NCBI GenBank assembly: GCA_958296165.1
Contig: OY282447.1
Span: forward strand, 4,749,154-4,813,153
Direction: 5' to 3'
Source: an uncultured Pseudomonadales bacterium
GTDB taxonomy: Bacteria; Pseudomonadota; Gammaproteobacteria; Pseudomonadales; Azotimanducaceae
Length of the DNA stretch: 64,000 nucleotides
Position numbers and translations under genes: made by a program. The notes below the pieces were generated by a model, which worked only from the letters and a program-made list of their open reading frames with translations, made no database searches and had not been told where the DNA came from. Within the stretch, counting starts at the first letter, position 1; the number at the start of each line of letters is the position of its first letter. This document shows positions 37,138 to 45,373 of this stretch, one piece after another.

Positions 37138-38231
37138 TGGCGGAGCCCCAACGATCCGCAAGCACGCAGTATACGGACGGCTACGTCGTCGACGATCGTC
37201 GACGTTTCTGGACTTCGCCGCTGACCCGTCGACGCTGGGCCAACTTCAGAGCCAACCGTCGCGCCTATGTAAGCCTGTGGACCATTGGCACGCTCGTTGT
37301 CGTAAGCCTGTTCGCGGAGGTGATCGCCAACGACAAGCCAATCATCTTGGGCTACGGCGGCGAGCTCTACGCGCCAGTGTTGTTCGCGTATCCGGAGACC
37401 ACGTTCGGCGGCGTGTTCGAAACCGAAGCCGTGTATACCTCCCCCGCCGTGCAAGAGCTGATCGAGGCCGACGGCTGGATGATCTGGCCGCCGATCCCGT
37501 TCAGCCATGACACCATCGACCGATACACCGCCGGCGTCGTGCCGGAGGCGCCGAGTACACGGCATTGGCTGGGCACGGACGACGTGGCGCGGGACGTGGC
37601 CGCCCGCATCATCTACGGCTTCCGGCTGTCTGTGCTGTTCGGCCTCGCGCTGACGTTCTTCTCGGCAGTCATCGGCATCGCCGTGGGCGCGACGCAGGGC
37701 TATTTCGGCGGATTGATCGACTTGATCGGCCAGCGCGTGGTGGAAATATGGGCCGGGCTGCCCGTGCTGTTCGTCATCATCATCCTCACCAGCCTGTTCG
37801 AGCCCAACCCCATCGCGCTGTTGCTGCTCTTGCTGCTGTTCAACTGGATGGCGCTCGTCGCGGTGGTGAGGGCGGAGTTTCTGCGCACGCGCAATTTCGA
37901 CTATGTGAATGCGGCGCGCGCGATCGGCGAGCGGAACTTCACGATCATGACCCGCTACGTGCTGCCGAATGCCATGGTGGCGACGCTCACCTATCTGCCC
38001 TTCCTGCTGAACGGCTCGATTACCACGCTCACGTCGCTCGACTTCCTCGGCTTTGGCCTGCCGGCCGGCTATCCGTCGCTGGGCGAACTGCTGGCGCAAG
38101 GCAAGGCCAACATCCAAGCGCCTTGGCTGGGCTTGGCGGGCTTCTTCACGCTTGCAATCATGCTCACCTTGCTGGTGTTCGTAGGAGAGGGCGTGCGCGA
38201 CGCGTTCGATCCGAGGCGGGCAGCCGTGTGA
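37137..38231 (+). CDS. yejE: YejE-like ABC transporter permease
   Basis: A 364-residue permease of the DppC/OppC class. The N-terminal LTRRRWANFRANRRAYVSLW and the periplasmic insert around ILGYGGELYAPVLFAYPETT are YejE hallmarks. Further features are the HWLGTDDVARDVAARIIYGFR segment start and the EAA loop around FVNAARAIGERN-like sequence (FDYVNAARAIGERNFTIM). It overlaps YejB by one base and the ATPase gene by four (GTGTGA), so the three are translationally coupled. It forms the heterodimeric membrane pore with YejB. Confidence 0.88.
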   Translation: MAEPQRSASTQYTDGYVVDDRRRFWTSPLTRRRWANFRANRRAYVSLWTIGTLVVVSLFAEVIANDKPIILGYGGELYAPVLFAYPETTFGGVFETEAVYTSPAVQELIEADGWMIWPPIPFSHDTIDRYTAGVVPEAPSTRHWLGTDDVARDVAARIIYGFRLSVLFGLALTFFSAVIGIAVGATQGYFGGLIDLIGQRVVEIWAGLPVLFVIIILTSLFEPNPIALLLLLLLFNWMALVAVVRAEFLRTRNFDYVNAARAIGERNFTIMTRYVLPNAMVATLTYLPFLLNGSITTLTSLDFLGFGLPAGYPSLGELLAQGKANIQAPWLGLAGFFTLAIMLTLLVFVGEGVRDAFDPRRAAV

Positions 38232-39841
38232 ACCCGATCCTTGCAGTCGAGGACCTCGCCGTGGCGTTTCGCGGCGACGAGGTGGTGAGCGGCGTGAGCT
38301 TCTCGATCGAACGTGGCGAGACCGTCGCGCTGGTGGGCGAATCCGGCTCGGGCAAGTCGGTGACGGCGCTCTCGGTGATGCAGCTGCTGCCGTATCAGTA
38401 CGCCTCCCATCCACGCGGCTCGATTCGCGTCGATGGCCAAGAAGTGGTGGGGGCGACGGAGCGAGAGATGCTCGCCGTGCGTGGCGAGCGGGTCGGCATG
38501 GTGTTCCAGGAGCCGATGACGTCTCTGAATCCGCTGCACACCATCGAGCAGCAGATCGGCGAGATCCTCTACGTCCATCGTGCGCTCGGCAAGCGGGCGG
38601 CGCGCGCACGTACGCTGGAGCTGTTGAACTTGGTGGCGCTGCCGAACGCCGGCGAGCGCCTCGGCGCCTATCCGCACGAACTGTCGGGCGGCCAGCGGCA
38701 ACGAGTCATGATCGCCATGGCACTCGCCAGCGAGCCCGACCTCTTGATCGCGGACGAGCCAACGACGGCGTTGGACGTGACGGTGCAGGCGCAGATCCTC
38801 AAGCTGCTGGAGGAACTCCGGCAGCGCCTGCGCATGGCCTTGCTGCTCATCACCCACGACCTCGGCGTGGTGCGCAAGATGGCGCAGCGTGTGTGCGTGA
38901 TGACGGCTGGCAGGATCGTCGAGCAAGGCACAAGCGAGGCCGTTTTCAACGCGCCTCGGCACCATTACACGCGCCATCTGTTGGCGGCGGAACCAAGCGG
39001 CGAACCCGTGGCCATCGCGCGCGATGCGCCGGCGGTGTTGGCGTCCTCGGCCGTGTCGGTGCAGTTCAACCTGGCGCACGGCTGGTTCGCCCGCCGGCGG
39101 ATTCTGGACGCCGTACAGCAGGCCGACGTCGCCATCCGCCGCGGCCAGACGCTCGGCGTGGTCGGCGAGTCCGGTTCCGGCAAGACCACTCTAGCCATGG
39201 CTCTGCTCCGCCTGCTAGCTAGCAAAGGCGACATTCACCTCGACGGCGTGCCGATCCAAGGGCTCGGCACGAAGGCCCTGCGGCCGCTGCGCGACCGGAT
39301 GCAGATCGTCTTCCAAGATCCCTACGGCAGCCTGGCACCACAGCTATCGGTGACACAGATCATCGAGGCCGGCCTGAAGATCCATCGCCGCGACCTCTCG
39401 CCAGCCGAGCGCCGCCGCGCTGTGACGCGCGTGCTCGTGGACGTCGGCCTCGACCCGGACGCGCAGAATCGCTATCCGCACGAGTTTTCCGGCGGCCAGC
39501 GGCAACGCATCGCCATCGCCCGGGCCATCGTCTTGAACCCCGCATTGGTGGTGCTCGACGAGCCGACATCCGCGCTCGACCTCTCCGTGCAGGCCCAAAT
39601 CGTCGATTTGCTGCGCGATTTGCAGCGCCGCCACGACCTTGCGTATTTGTTCATCAGCCACGACCTCAAGGTAGTGCGCGCAATCGCTCACGAACTGATC
39701 GTGATGAAGGATGGCGTGATCGTGGAACAGGGCGAAGCGGCGACGCTGTTCGAGGCGCCGCGCACTGCCTACACCAAGGCGTTGATGGCGGCAGCCTTCG
39801 AGCTGGAGGCCGTGCCTGGGGCTGCGGCGGGTGCCGCTTGA
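38228..39841 (+). CDS. yejF: YejF-like ABC transporter, two fused ATP-binding domains
   Basis: A 537-residue protein with two complete ABC ATPase domains. Domain 1 has Walker [11 protein letters not shown], signature [15 protein letters not shown] and Walker [10 protein letters not shown]. Domain 2 has [27 protein letters not shown] and [10 protein letters not shown]. Fusion of both ATPases in one chain is the YejF arrangement; Opp/Dpp systems usually encode them separately. I place the start at the GTG at 38228, overlapping the YejE stop; the open frame continues upstream inside yejE but is a shadow there. It energises uptake through YejB/YejE. Confidence 0.9.
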   Translation: MNPILAVEDLAVAFRGDEVVSGVSFSIERGETVALVGESGSGKSVTALSVMQLLPYQYASHPRGSIRVDGQEVVGATEREMLAVRGERVGMVFQEPMTSLNPLHTIEQQIGEILYVHRALGKRAARARTLELLNLVALPNAGERLGAYPHELSGGQRQRVMIAMALASEPDLLIADEPTTALDVTVQAQILKLLEELRQRLRMALLLITHDLGVVRKMAQRVCVMTAGRIVEQGTSEAVFNAPRHHYTRHLLAAEPSGEPVAIARDAPAVLASSAVSVQFNLAHGWFARRRILDAVQQADVAIRRGQTLGVVGESGSGKTTLAMALLRLLASKGDIHLDGVPIQGLGTKALRPLRDRMQIVFQDPYGSLAPQLSVTQIIEAGLKIHRRDLSPAERRRAVTRVLVDVGLDPDAQNRYPHEFSGGQRQRIAIARAIVLNPALVVLDEPTSALDLSVQAQIVDLLRDLQRRHDLAYLFISHDLKVVRAIAHELIVMKDGVIVEQGEAATLFEAPRTAYTKALMAAAFELEAVPGAAAGAA

Positions 39842-39885
39842 ACTTGCGAGGGTGCGGGAACGGACGCAGACGGAACGAACAGCCG

Positions 39886-39990
39886 CTAGGCGGTCAACGC
39901 TACCGTTGTTGACTCTCTAGCAGCGCTTCCAACTCTGCCCGCGACGTCCGCGTCTGCGAACGCTCGAAGAATGGCGGCAAAGTCGATCAA
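39886..39990 (-). pseudogene. Truncated nucleotidyltransferase-like remnant
   Basis: A 34-codon piece starting at a TTG that overlaps the upstream stop (TTGA). It reads LIDFAAILRAFADADV, the usual N-terminus of a minimal-nucleotidyltransferase-type partner that would go on to FIVVGG. Instead it runs into unrelated sequence and stops at 39886. The coupling to the upstream gene fits a toxin-antitoxin pair whose second gene has been lost. Confidence 0.4.
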
Positions 39991-40163
39991 CGAAGCGCCT
40001 TCTTGCCGGCCTGCCGCGCTTCGGCTGCCAGCGCTTGCATGGCCATCAGGTTGCGGACCCGATCTTCTACCGACCGCTTTAGGTTCTCGCGCAACAACGT
40101 GCGGTCGATGTGGCGCTTGTACGCTTCGACGACGGGATCGGCACCGAGCTTCTCGGCACACAT
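39987..40163 (-). CDS. Small conserved protein of a toxin-antitoxin-like pair
   Basis: A 58-residue helical protein: MCAEKLGADPVVEAYKRHID, then RTLLRENLKRSVEDRVRNLM and a basic end KKALR. I recall this pattern (VEAYK-x-x-x-DRTLLRENL-x-x-SVE-x-R) from small proteins encoded just before nucleotidyltransferase-like partners. The gene appears intact, while its overlapping partner at 39886-39990 is cut short. The function is likely antitoxin or accessory; this is inference from context. Confidence 0.5.
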   Translation of the reverse strand: MCAEKLGADPVVEAYKRHIDRTLLRENLKRSVEDRVRNLMAMQALAAEARQAGKKALR

Positions 40164-40370
40164 CGGATTGCGTCTCCGGCACGCCTTTGGCGTTGCGGCA
40201 AGTTTAGCAGCGCCAGCCTATTCGAACGGTCGCGCCGGCCGCTGCTTGACCTACGCGGCGTCTTCGCGCTATTGGTTCGCTTTGCCATTTGAGGAGGCGT
40301 GCGTGTTTAGGCTGGCACACTGCATTAACGAGACTCACGAGATTCACGACATTCGCAGGGCAGCATTGAC

Positions 40371-41138
40371 ATGACCGATTTGAGCGGCAAGAACGCCCTC
40401 GTCACGGGTGCCAGCCGTGGCATCGGCGAAGCCAGCGCCCGCGCCTTGGACGCAGCCTGCGCTAGGGTGGTACTGAGCGGGCGAACCGGGGCGGATCTGC
40501 AGCGAGTGGCCGCGGATCTGGCCAACGATCCAGTGATCGTGGAAGCCGATCTAGCGCCGCCAAGCGCCGGCACGGAACTCGCCGAGCGGGTGCTGGCAGC
40601 GGTGGACGGCGTCGACATTCTGGTCAACAACGCCGGCATCCCCATGCGTCGCCAGCCGCATGAGTTGACGGAGCAAGACGTCGATCTCGTCTTCTCGATC
40701 AACGTCCGTTCGCTCTTGATGCTCACCATCGGGCTGGCACCGTCCATGATCGAGCGCGGTGGCGGGTCGGTGATCAACATCTCATCCATCGCGAGCCTGC
40801 GCGGCCCGCTCGGCCGCGTGGCCTACGCCGGCACCAAGGGCGCGGTGGACGCCATCACGCGAGCCTTGGCGGCGGACTGGGGCGCTGAGGGCATCCGCGT
40901 AAACGCCATATGCCCCGGCCTCATCGCGACGGCGATCTGGGAGCCCGACCGGCGCAACGTCCCCGGCCTGATCGAACGCTTGGAGGACAGCATCGCCCTC
41001 AAGCGCTGGGGCTACGGGGACGATGTGGCGGACGTCGTGCTGTTCTTCGCAAGCGATGCGTCGCGCTATGTGACTGGAGAAGTGGTGGCCGTGGATGGCG
41101 GAATGGCGAGGGTAGGCGCGGCCCCGCGGCGGCGTTGA
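40371..41138 (+). CDS. SDR family NAD(P)-dependent oxidoreductase
   Basis: A 255-residue classical short-chain dehydrogenase. Motifs are TGASRGIG (about 13-20), NNAG (near 86), Ser in INISSIASLRG near 139, and Tyr-x3-Lys in VAYAGTKGAVDA; the end has TGEVVAVDGGMA. It resembles 3-oxoacyl-ACP-reductase-like enzymes and gluconate/KDG-type dehydrogenases. It is followed after 32 bases by an aldo/keto reductase. A reductase acting on the alginate product DEH would belong to this family, but the 5.6-kb distance from the alginate operon makes that only a possibility. Confidence 0.88.
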   Translation: MTDLSGKNALVTGASRGIGEASARALDAACARVVLSGRTGADLQRVAADLANDPVIVEADLAPPSAGTELAERVLAAVDGVDILVNNAGIPMRRQPHELTEQDVDLVFSINVRSLLMLTIGLAPSMIERGGGSVINISSIASLRGPLGRVAYAGTKGAVDAITRALAADWGAEGIRVNAICPGLIATAIWEPDRRNVPGLIERLEDSIALKRWGYGDDVADVVLFFASDASRYVTGEVVAVDGGMARVGAAPRRR

Positions 41139-41170
41139 GTACACATCTACGCACGTTGAGGAACGATCGA

Positions 41171-42052
41171 ATGATCGAGAAGATCCCGTTCGGCAAGACC
41201 GGCCATCTGAGCACGCGCACCATCTTCGGCGCCGCCGCGCTTGGCGCGATGCGCCAGTCGAAGGCCGATGCAGTCCTCGACGTCCTACTGGAGTTCGGCG
41301 TCAACCACATCGACACCGCCGCCGGCTACGGCGATTCGGAGCTGCGCATTGCGCCGTGGCTGAAACGCCATCCCGGCGCATTCTTTCTCGCCACCAAGAC
41401 GGGCGAGCGCACCTATCAACGCGCCCGCGACGGCGTGCGGCGGTCCCTGGAACGGCTCGGCGTAGACCGGATCGACCTCATTCAACTGCACAACTTGAGC
41501 ATCGAACGGGACCGGCAAGTCGCGCTCGGCCCCGGCGGTGCGTTGGAAGCGCTGGTTGAAGCGCGCGACCAAGGGCTTGTGCGATTCATCGGCGTGACCG
41601 GCCACGGCACCTACGTCGCGGCACGGCATCTCGACAGTCTGGCGAGTTTTCCGTTCGCCTCCGTTCTGCTGCCTTACAACCACGCGATGATGACGCAGCC
41701 CGAATACGCGAGCGATTTCAACGCGCTCTATGCACTATGCCGCGAGCGCGGCGTGGCCGTGCAGACCATCAAATCCCTCGCCGAGCGACGCTGGCGCGAA
41801 ACGGACGAAGGCCGACGCTACGCTTGGTACAAGCCCATCCGCGACGAAGACGCCTTGCGCCGTGCCGTGCATTTCGTGCTGGCGCGGGAGGGACTGTTCC
41901 TGAACACATCGAGCGACGCGACGCTGTTGCGCGAGACGTTGACGGCCGCAAGCCAAAGCACTGAGCGGCTGACGGATGCCGCGCTGGGGGAGGATGCGGA
42001 GCGACTAGGGGTGGAGCCGCTGTTCGTGCGCGATGTTTCCGATCAAGTGTGA
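41171..42052 (+). CDS. Aldo/keto reductase family oxidoreductase
   Basis: A 293-residue TIM-barrel NAD(P)H oxidoreductase. The start is set by GAGGAA eight bases before the ATG. The catalytic Asp and Tyr are in DTAAGYGDSE (near residue 42-51); the usual Lys is in LATKTGERT, and the active-site His region reads IDLIQLHNLS. The C-terminal coenzyme region differs from that of classic AKRs (TIKSLAERRWRE), as in the Fe-S-less 'oxidoreductase of aldo/keto reductase family' group. It probably shares a transcript with the SDR upstream, reducing or oxidising a carbonyl on the same substrate. Confidence 0.85.
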   Translation: MIEKIPFGKTGHLSTRTIFGAAALGAMRQSKADAVLDVLLEFGVNHIDTAAGYGDSELRIAPWLKRHPGAFFLATKTGERTYQRARDGVRRSLERLGVDRIDLIQLHNLSIERDRQVALGPGGALEALVEARDQGLVRFIGVTGHGTYVAARHLDSLASFPFASVLLPYNHAMMTQPEYASDFNALYALCRERGVAVQTIKSLAERRWRETDEGRRYAWYKPIRDEDALRRAVHFVLAREGLFLNTSSDATLLRETLTAASQSTERLTDAALGEDAERLGVEPLFVRDVSDQV

Positions 42053-42085
42053 CGGTTGGGGAGGATATGAGCACAGCATGTCTTC

Positions 42086-44149
42086 TCAATAGAGGGGGCA
42101 CCACGGCCCCTGTGGGGAGCAACTGAGCTGCGCTGTTGCGGGCAATTGCGCCGACGTCTTGTAGACAACCTCTACTACCTTGCTCGGCGGGCGGTCGTAC
42201 CGTTCGCCGTAGGAGAAGGTGCATGGCCCACGCGGGCTTCGTTCTCCGTCGTTCGTACAGCGCGGCGCACCTGAGTTGTAGGAGCAAAATCTAGGCGACG
42301 CGCTACGATTCTCCTCTAGCAGATCTGTAGTTGGCACGCGAATCAACGCCAGCTGCTCTTCAGCTCTAGCGTAGCGGTGGAAGTGCCGCTCCCCCGAGAC
42401 GCTCGGACTTCCATCTTTGCCAGGCCAGAAATACACGAAGCTGTTTAAGTGTTCGATGAAGTCCTCAAAGCTATAGCCGCAGAGTAGGGCCATAGTCCCC
42501 TCGTGAAGGGGCTCTTGATCCCGGACATGGACATCGTCGTGACCTATTCGGACCGTACAACCAGTCCCGCGTCTCTCGCGCAAGAGGTCTGTGCGTCCAC
42601 CAGCCTCCAGCAGCTTGGCGGCACAATCCAGCCGTCCTAGGCGCCGTATACGGTCGACGTTCGAGGCAGCAGTGAGGTGATAGAGGTACGGTCGAATCGA
42701 CGCGAACCTCTGTTCGAAGGTGGTCCGAGCTGCAGATTTCTTCGACTCGGCTGGTGATTCAGGCACATGCCACACCCCGCTGCGTAGGATCTTGGTCGTT
42801 GCCAGCGTGGAGGAGTCAGGCCAGCCGGTCGCGTCCAACGAGCGCCGTACGCGCCCGATCTGATGGTAAGCGATCTGATGCTCGATCACCCATGACGAAA
42901 CGCCGAACACGGTCGCCAACTCATCAACGTCTTCCTCATCTAACGTCGAGCGATGTACCCTGCTGCTCAAACCCGACGCCGGCGCGAGGAACTCGGCGGC
43001 GAAGGCGCGATTGCGCTGCTGTCGCTCGGTGCGAGCTGGCGTTAGTAGAGTATCGATAGCCGGCCGCGACAACACCTCGGCTATGGCACGGCAGAAGTGG
43101 AACCGCCTGCCGTACTCCCCGCGTGGGCGGAATGCGAATGCCGGCGCGTCGTCTTCGTCGCTCGTCACTAAGCCATCAACAAGTACGGCGTTGCGCCCAT
43201 CCACAGGTACGCGGGTGGTAGCTGCGTCAATCGCTTCGTCTTCAAGGGCCTGCGCCAACACACCCATGGTGGGAAGCGGCTCGCCATCAAGGTTCAGTTC
43301 CCTACGAAGCCCTCGCGCCAACTCATAACCTGCATGCCAAGAAACCGATTCGACTGCACTCACGCCGAAGACTCGATCTCGAACCGAAAGAACACGCTCA
43401 AGGCCCAGCACGTTCCGGCGTTTGGCCTCTCGAAGCGCCTGCTCGACAATCGTCCAGCCCTCGCCGGTGTTGTCGGCATTCAGTGCAGGAACGGCCTCTT
43501 CAAGCGCGTCCCCGAACCGGTCCGCCAGCAAGAGCACTTCTTCACACTTGGCGTCGTCGAGCGCATATGGATCCCAACCCAATCCCGCTGCGAGACGACA
43601 GAAGTCCGCTTCCTCCGCATCGGCAGCCCGAACAGCTGCCCACTCCTGCTGCAGGAAAGTGTCTTCAATGCCACAACCAGCTAAGCGTGCGACCACGCTA
43701 TCCACTAGGTCGGCGCAAGTCTCGCGGAACTCGGCACTGTCGATCAGCGCTTCGCCTTCTTCCAAGAATCGCGTCTTGGCCCAAGGACTCGCGCCGCGGT
43801 GCCAGACCAAGCGCGTTAGGCCTCCATGCGGAAAGACATGGAGGTCTGGATAGGCATAGCCTTCCCGATTGGCCGCCAGCGAGTGCCGACGCCGATAGCC
43901 TGCCGAATCTTGCTTGAGCGGGCTTCCCACTTCGCTCGTTAGGAACCACCAGTTCGTTGCCAGCCACTCGGCCATCGGATACAGCGAGACGTAAAGACGA
44001 TCTCGAACAGTCTTGGCTCGCGCGTCGAGAGCGAGGGTGATAGCAGACGATTCCGTGTGGATGCGCAGCGACGCCCACGTAGCCGCGAGCTCAGCGCCGT
44101 TGACGCCCTCGGCGTCCATCCAGTCGATGTCGAAGCTAAGTTTTTCCAT
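42086..44149 (-). CDS. Large protein with ImmA/IrrE-like region lacking HExxH, plus DUF7002-like C-terminal domain
   Basis: A 687-residue protein. Residues 1-320 are unrecognised; part (about 60-120, EWLATNWWFLTSEVG, YPDLHVFPHGG) looks like a sensor domain. Residues about 340-432 follow the layout of ImmA/IrrE (DUF955) metallopeptidases: GRRFHFCRAIAEVL where RRFTLAHELGHLL is expected, then RNRAFAAEFLAP and DVDELATVFGVSSWVIEHQI. The zinc motif is absent (CRAIAE at 353-358), so peptidase activity is unlikely. Residues about 485-670 resemble DUF7002 (YLYHLTAASNVDRIRRLGRL, HVRDQEPLHEGTM, LNSFVYFWPG), which I think is related to DarT-type ADP-ribosyltransferases; that link is tentative. The start overlaps the small gene upstream. 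Confidence 0.65.
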   Translation of the reverse strand: MEKLSFDIDWMDAEGVNGAELAATWASLRIHTESSAITLALDARAKTVRDRLYVSLYPMAEWLATNWWFLTSEVGSPLKQDSAGYRRRHSLAANREGYAYPDLHVFPHGGLTRLVWHRGASPWAKTRFLEEGEALIDSAEFRETCADLVDSVVARLAGCGIEDTFLQQEWAAVRAADAEEADFCRLAAGLGWDPYALDDAKCEEVLLLADRFGDALEEAVPALNADNTGEGWTIVEQALREAKRRNVLGLERVLSVRDRVFGVSAVESVSWHAGYELARGLRRELNLDGEPLPTMGVLAQALEDEAIDAATTRVPVDGRNAVLVDGLVTSDEDDAPAFAFRPRGEYGRRFHFCRAIAEVLSRPAIDTLLTPARTERQQRNRAFAAEFLAPASGLSSRVHRSTLDEEDVDELATVFGVSSWVIEHQIAYHQIGRVRRSLDATGWPDSSTLATTKILRSGVWHVPESPAESKKSAARTTFEQRFASIRPYLYHLTAASNVDRIRRLGRLDCAAKLLEAGGRTDLLRERRGTGCTVRIGHDDVHVRDQEPLHEGTMALLCGYSFEDFIEHLNSFVYFWPGKDGSPSVSGERHFHRYARAEEQLALIRVPTTDLLEENRSASPRFCSYNSGAPRCTNDGERSPRGPCTFSYGERYDRPPSKVVEVVYKTSAQLPATAQLSCSPQGPWCPLY

Positions 44150-44562
44150 AGATGCCTTTCAATGCCGTTCGGCCACTCGCCCGCAAACAAGGGGTAGCCC
44201 TTGTAGGCACCCTGAACACGGTTCACCAAACGCCCTTCAAACACGACGTTCTCGTGCTTGTACCACACGTAACGCGGGAACTCTCCTTCCCATGGTGCGC
44301 CCACGGCACCTCGACGAATGGCCGTTCGCAGCCAGTCGCGCAGCTGATCCTGCTGCGCGGTCAAGTCCCTCGGACAGCATGAAGCGTCTCCTCGCAGACG
44401 CGGCGGCCCTGCGAAACTAGGGACATCCTTATGTTCCGGGCTGCCCACATAGGTGGCCCTATCGGCCAGACCAGCCAGATCGGTACCGGCCGGGACGAAG
44501 GCCGAACGTCTCAAAGGTCGCCTGCGTCGTCGACTACGCATCCCAGTGCCTTCTCCCAGCAT
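43939..44562 (-). CDS. Small conserved protein partnered with the ImmA/IrrE-DUF7002 gene
   Basis: The first 137 or so residues form a conserved-looking unit: TYVGSPEHKDVPSFAGPPRL, then DQLRDWLRTAIRRGAVGAPW, FPRYVWYKHENVVFEGRLVN, and YKGYPLFAGEWPNGIE. I recall this block as a stand-alone hypothetical protein of about 130 residues found in accessory islands. The frame should end soon after EWPNGIE, but here it reads on for about 70 codons through the start of the 687-residue gene, so the original stop appears to have been lost. The downstream ATG lies at 44149. Function unknown; the pairing suggests one two-gene unit. Start uncertain (44562 or the next Met). Confidence 0.55.
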   Translation of the reverse strand: MLGEGTGMRSRRRRRPLRRSAFVPAGTDLAGLADRATYVGSPEHKDVPSFAGPPRLRGDASCCPRDLTAQQDQLRDWLRTAIRRGAVGAPWEGEFPRYVWYKHENVVFEGRLVNRVQGAYKGYPLFAGEWPNGIERHLWKNLASTSTGWTPRASTALSSRLRGRRCASTRNRLLSPSLSTREPRLFEIVFTSRCIRWPSGWQRTGGS

Positions 44563-44701
44563 CGAGCTAGTTCAGTACATTACACCACACGACCTCGCAG
44601 CCGCGTCCACTCCAGCTACGGCGAATACCGCGAGCCTTAGGGCGCCAACAGCGGTTCTGACCTCGCCCTAGGTAGAACCGGTTTACCGCGGAGCTTGGCC
44701 G

Positions 44702-45358
44702 TTACCCTGCGCTACCGTACTGGTTCCGCCTCACCTGCTCGAAGAACTCATCCCACTCCGTAGCCGTCAGACGCGCTGGCTCTCCGAGTTGGCGGGCGAG
44801 CACGTACTGGCGGCACATGATTTCCAGCCTATAGGCTAGGTTGACGGCATTCTGGAGGTTGCGACCGCGGGCGATCATGCCGTGGTTGGCGAGCAGGCAG
44901 GCTGTTCTGTGCGTGAGGGCTTGCGCGGCGTCGTCGGCCAGTTGTTGCGTACCGAAGGTGGAATACGGCACGCAAGGAACGTCGTCGCCGCCGAAGGTGC
45001 CCACCAAGTAGTGGAATCCGGGCAGCGCCATGAGATTGCTGGCAAGCGCCACGCAGTAGTCCGAGTGCGTGTGGACCACGGCCTCTGCTTCCTCGTGGCG
45101 CTTGTAGATCCCGGCGTGCATGCGCCACTCGGACGACGGCTTGCGTCCGCCCTGCGAGTCTCCGTCCAGGGAAACCTCGACTACGGTATCGGCCGTGATG
45201 TTGTCCGCCTTTGCGCCGGCGGGCGAAATCAGCATGTTGTCGCCGAACCGCACGCTCAAGTTCCCGGACGAAAGCGCGTTCAATCCAAGGCTTTCGACGC
45301 GCCGGTACTGCGCCGCTAGTTGCTCACGCAGGCTGGTTTCGTCTGGCTGATCGGCCAT
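44702..45358 (-). CDS. otnC: Class II aldolase/adducin family protein, OtnC-like 3-oxo-tetronate 4-phosphate decarboxylase
   Basis: A 218-residue class II aldolase-fold enzyme. The zinc and acid residues fall at E77 (SSEWRMH), H96 and H98 (VVHTHSD) and H159 (LANHGMI), as in L-fuculose-phosphate aldolase. GNLSVR (32-37) binds phosphate. Adjacent to a four-carbon acid-sugar kinase, such genes encode OtnC, which decarboxylates 3-oxo-tetronate 4-phosphate to dihydroxyacetone phosphate and CO2. It is the last gene of a six-gene minus-strand operon, 15 bases after the kinase. The role is inferred from family and neighbour; an aldolase on a related phosphate is the alternative. Confidence 0.82.
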   Translation of the reverse strand: MADQPDETSLREQLAAQYRRVESLGLNALSSGNLSVRFGDNMLISPAGAKADNITADTVVEVSLDGDSQGGRKPSSEWRMHAGIYKRHEEAEAVVHTHSDYCVALASNLMALPGFHYLVGTFGGDDVPCVPYSTFGTQQLADDAAQALTHRTACLLANHGMIARGRNLQNAVNLAYRLEIMCRQYVLARQLGEPARLTATEWDEFFEQVRRNQYGSAG

Positions 45359-45373
45359 GCCTCTATCTCCTTC

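Noticed and set aside
37089-38609. 506-codon minus-strand frame over yejE and yejF
   Set aside because: Antisense to two clear ABC transporter genes; composition typical of a shadow frame.
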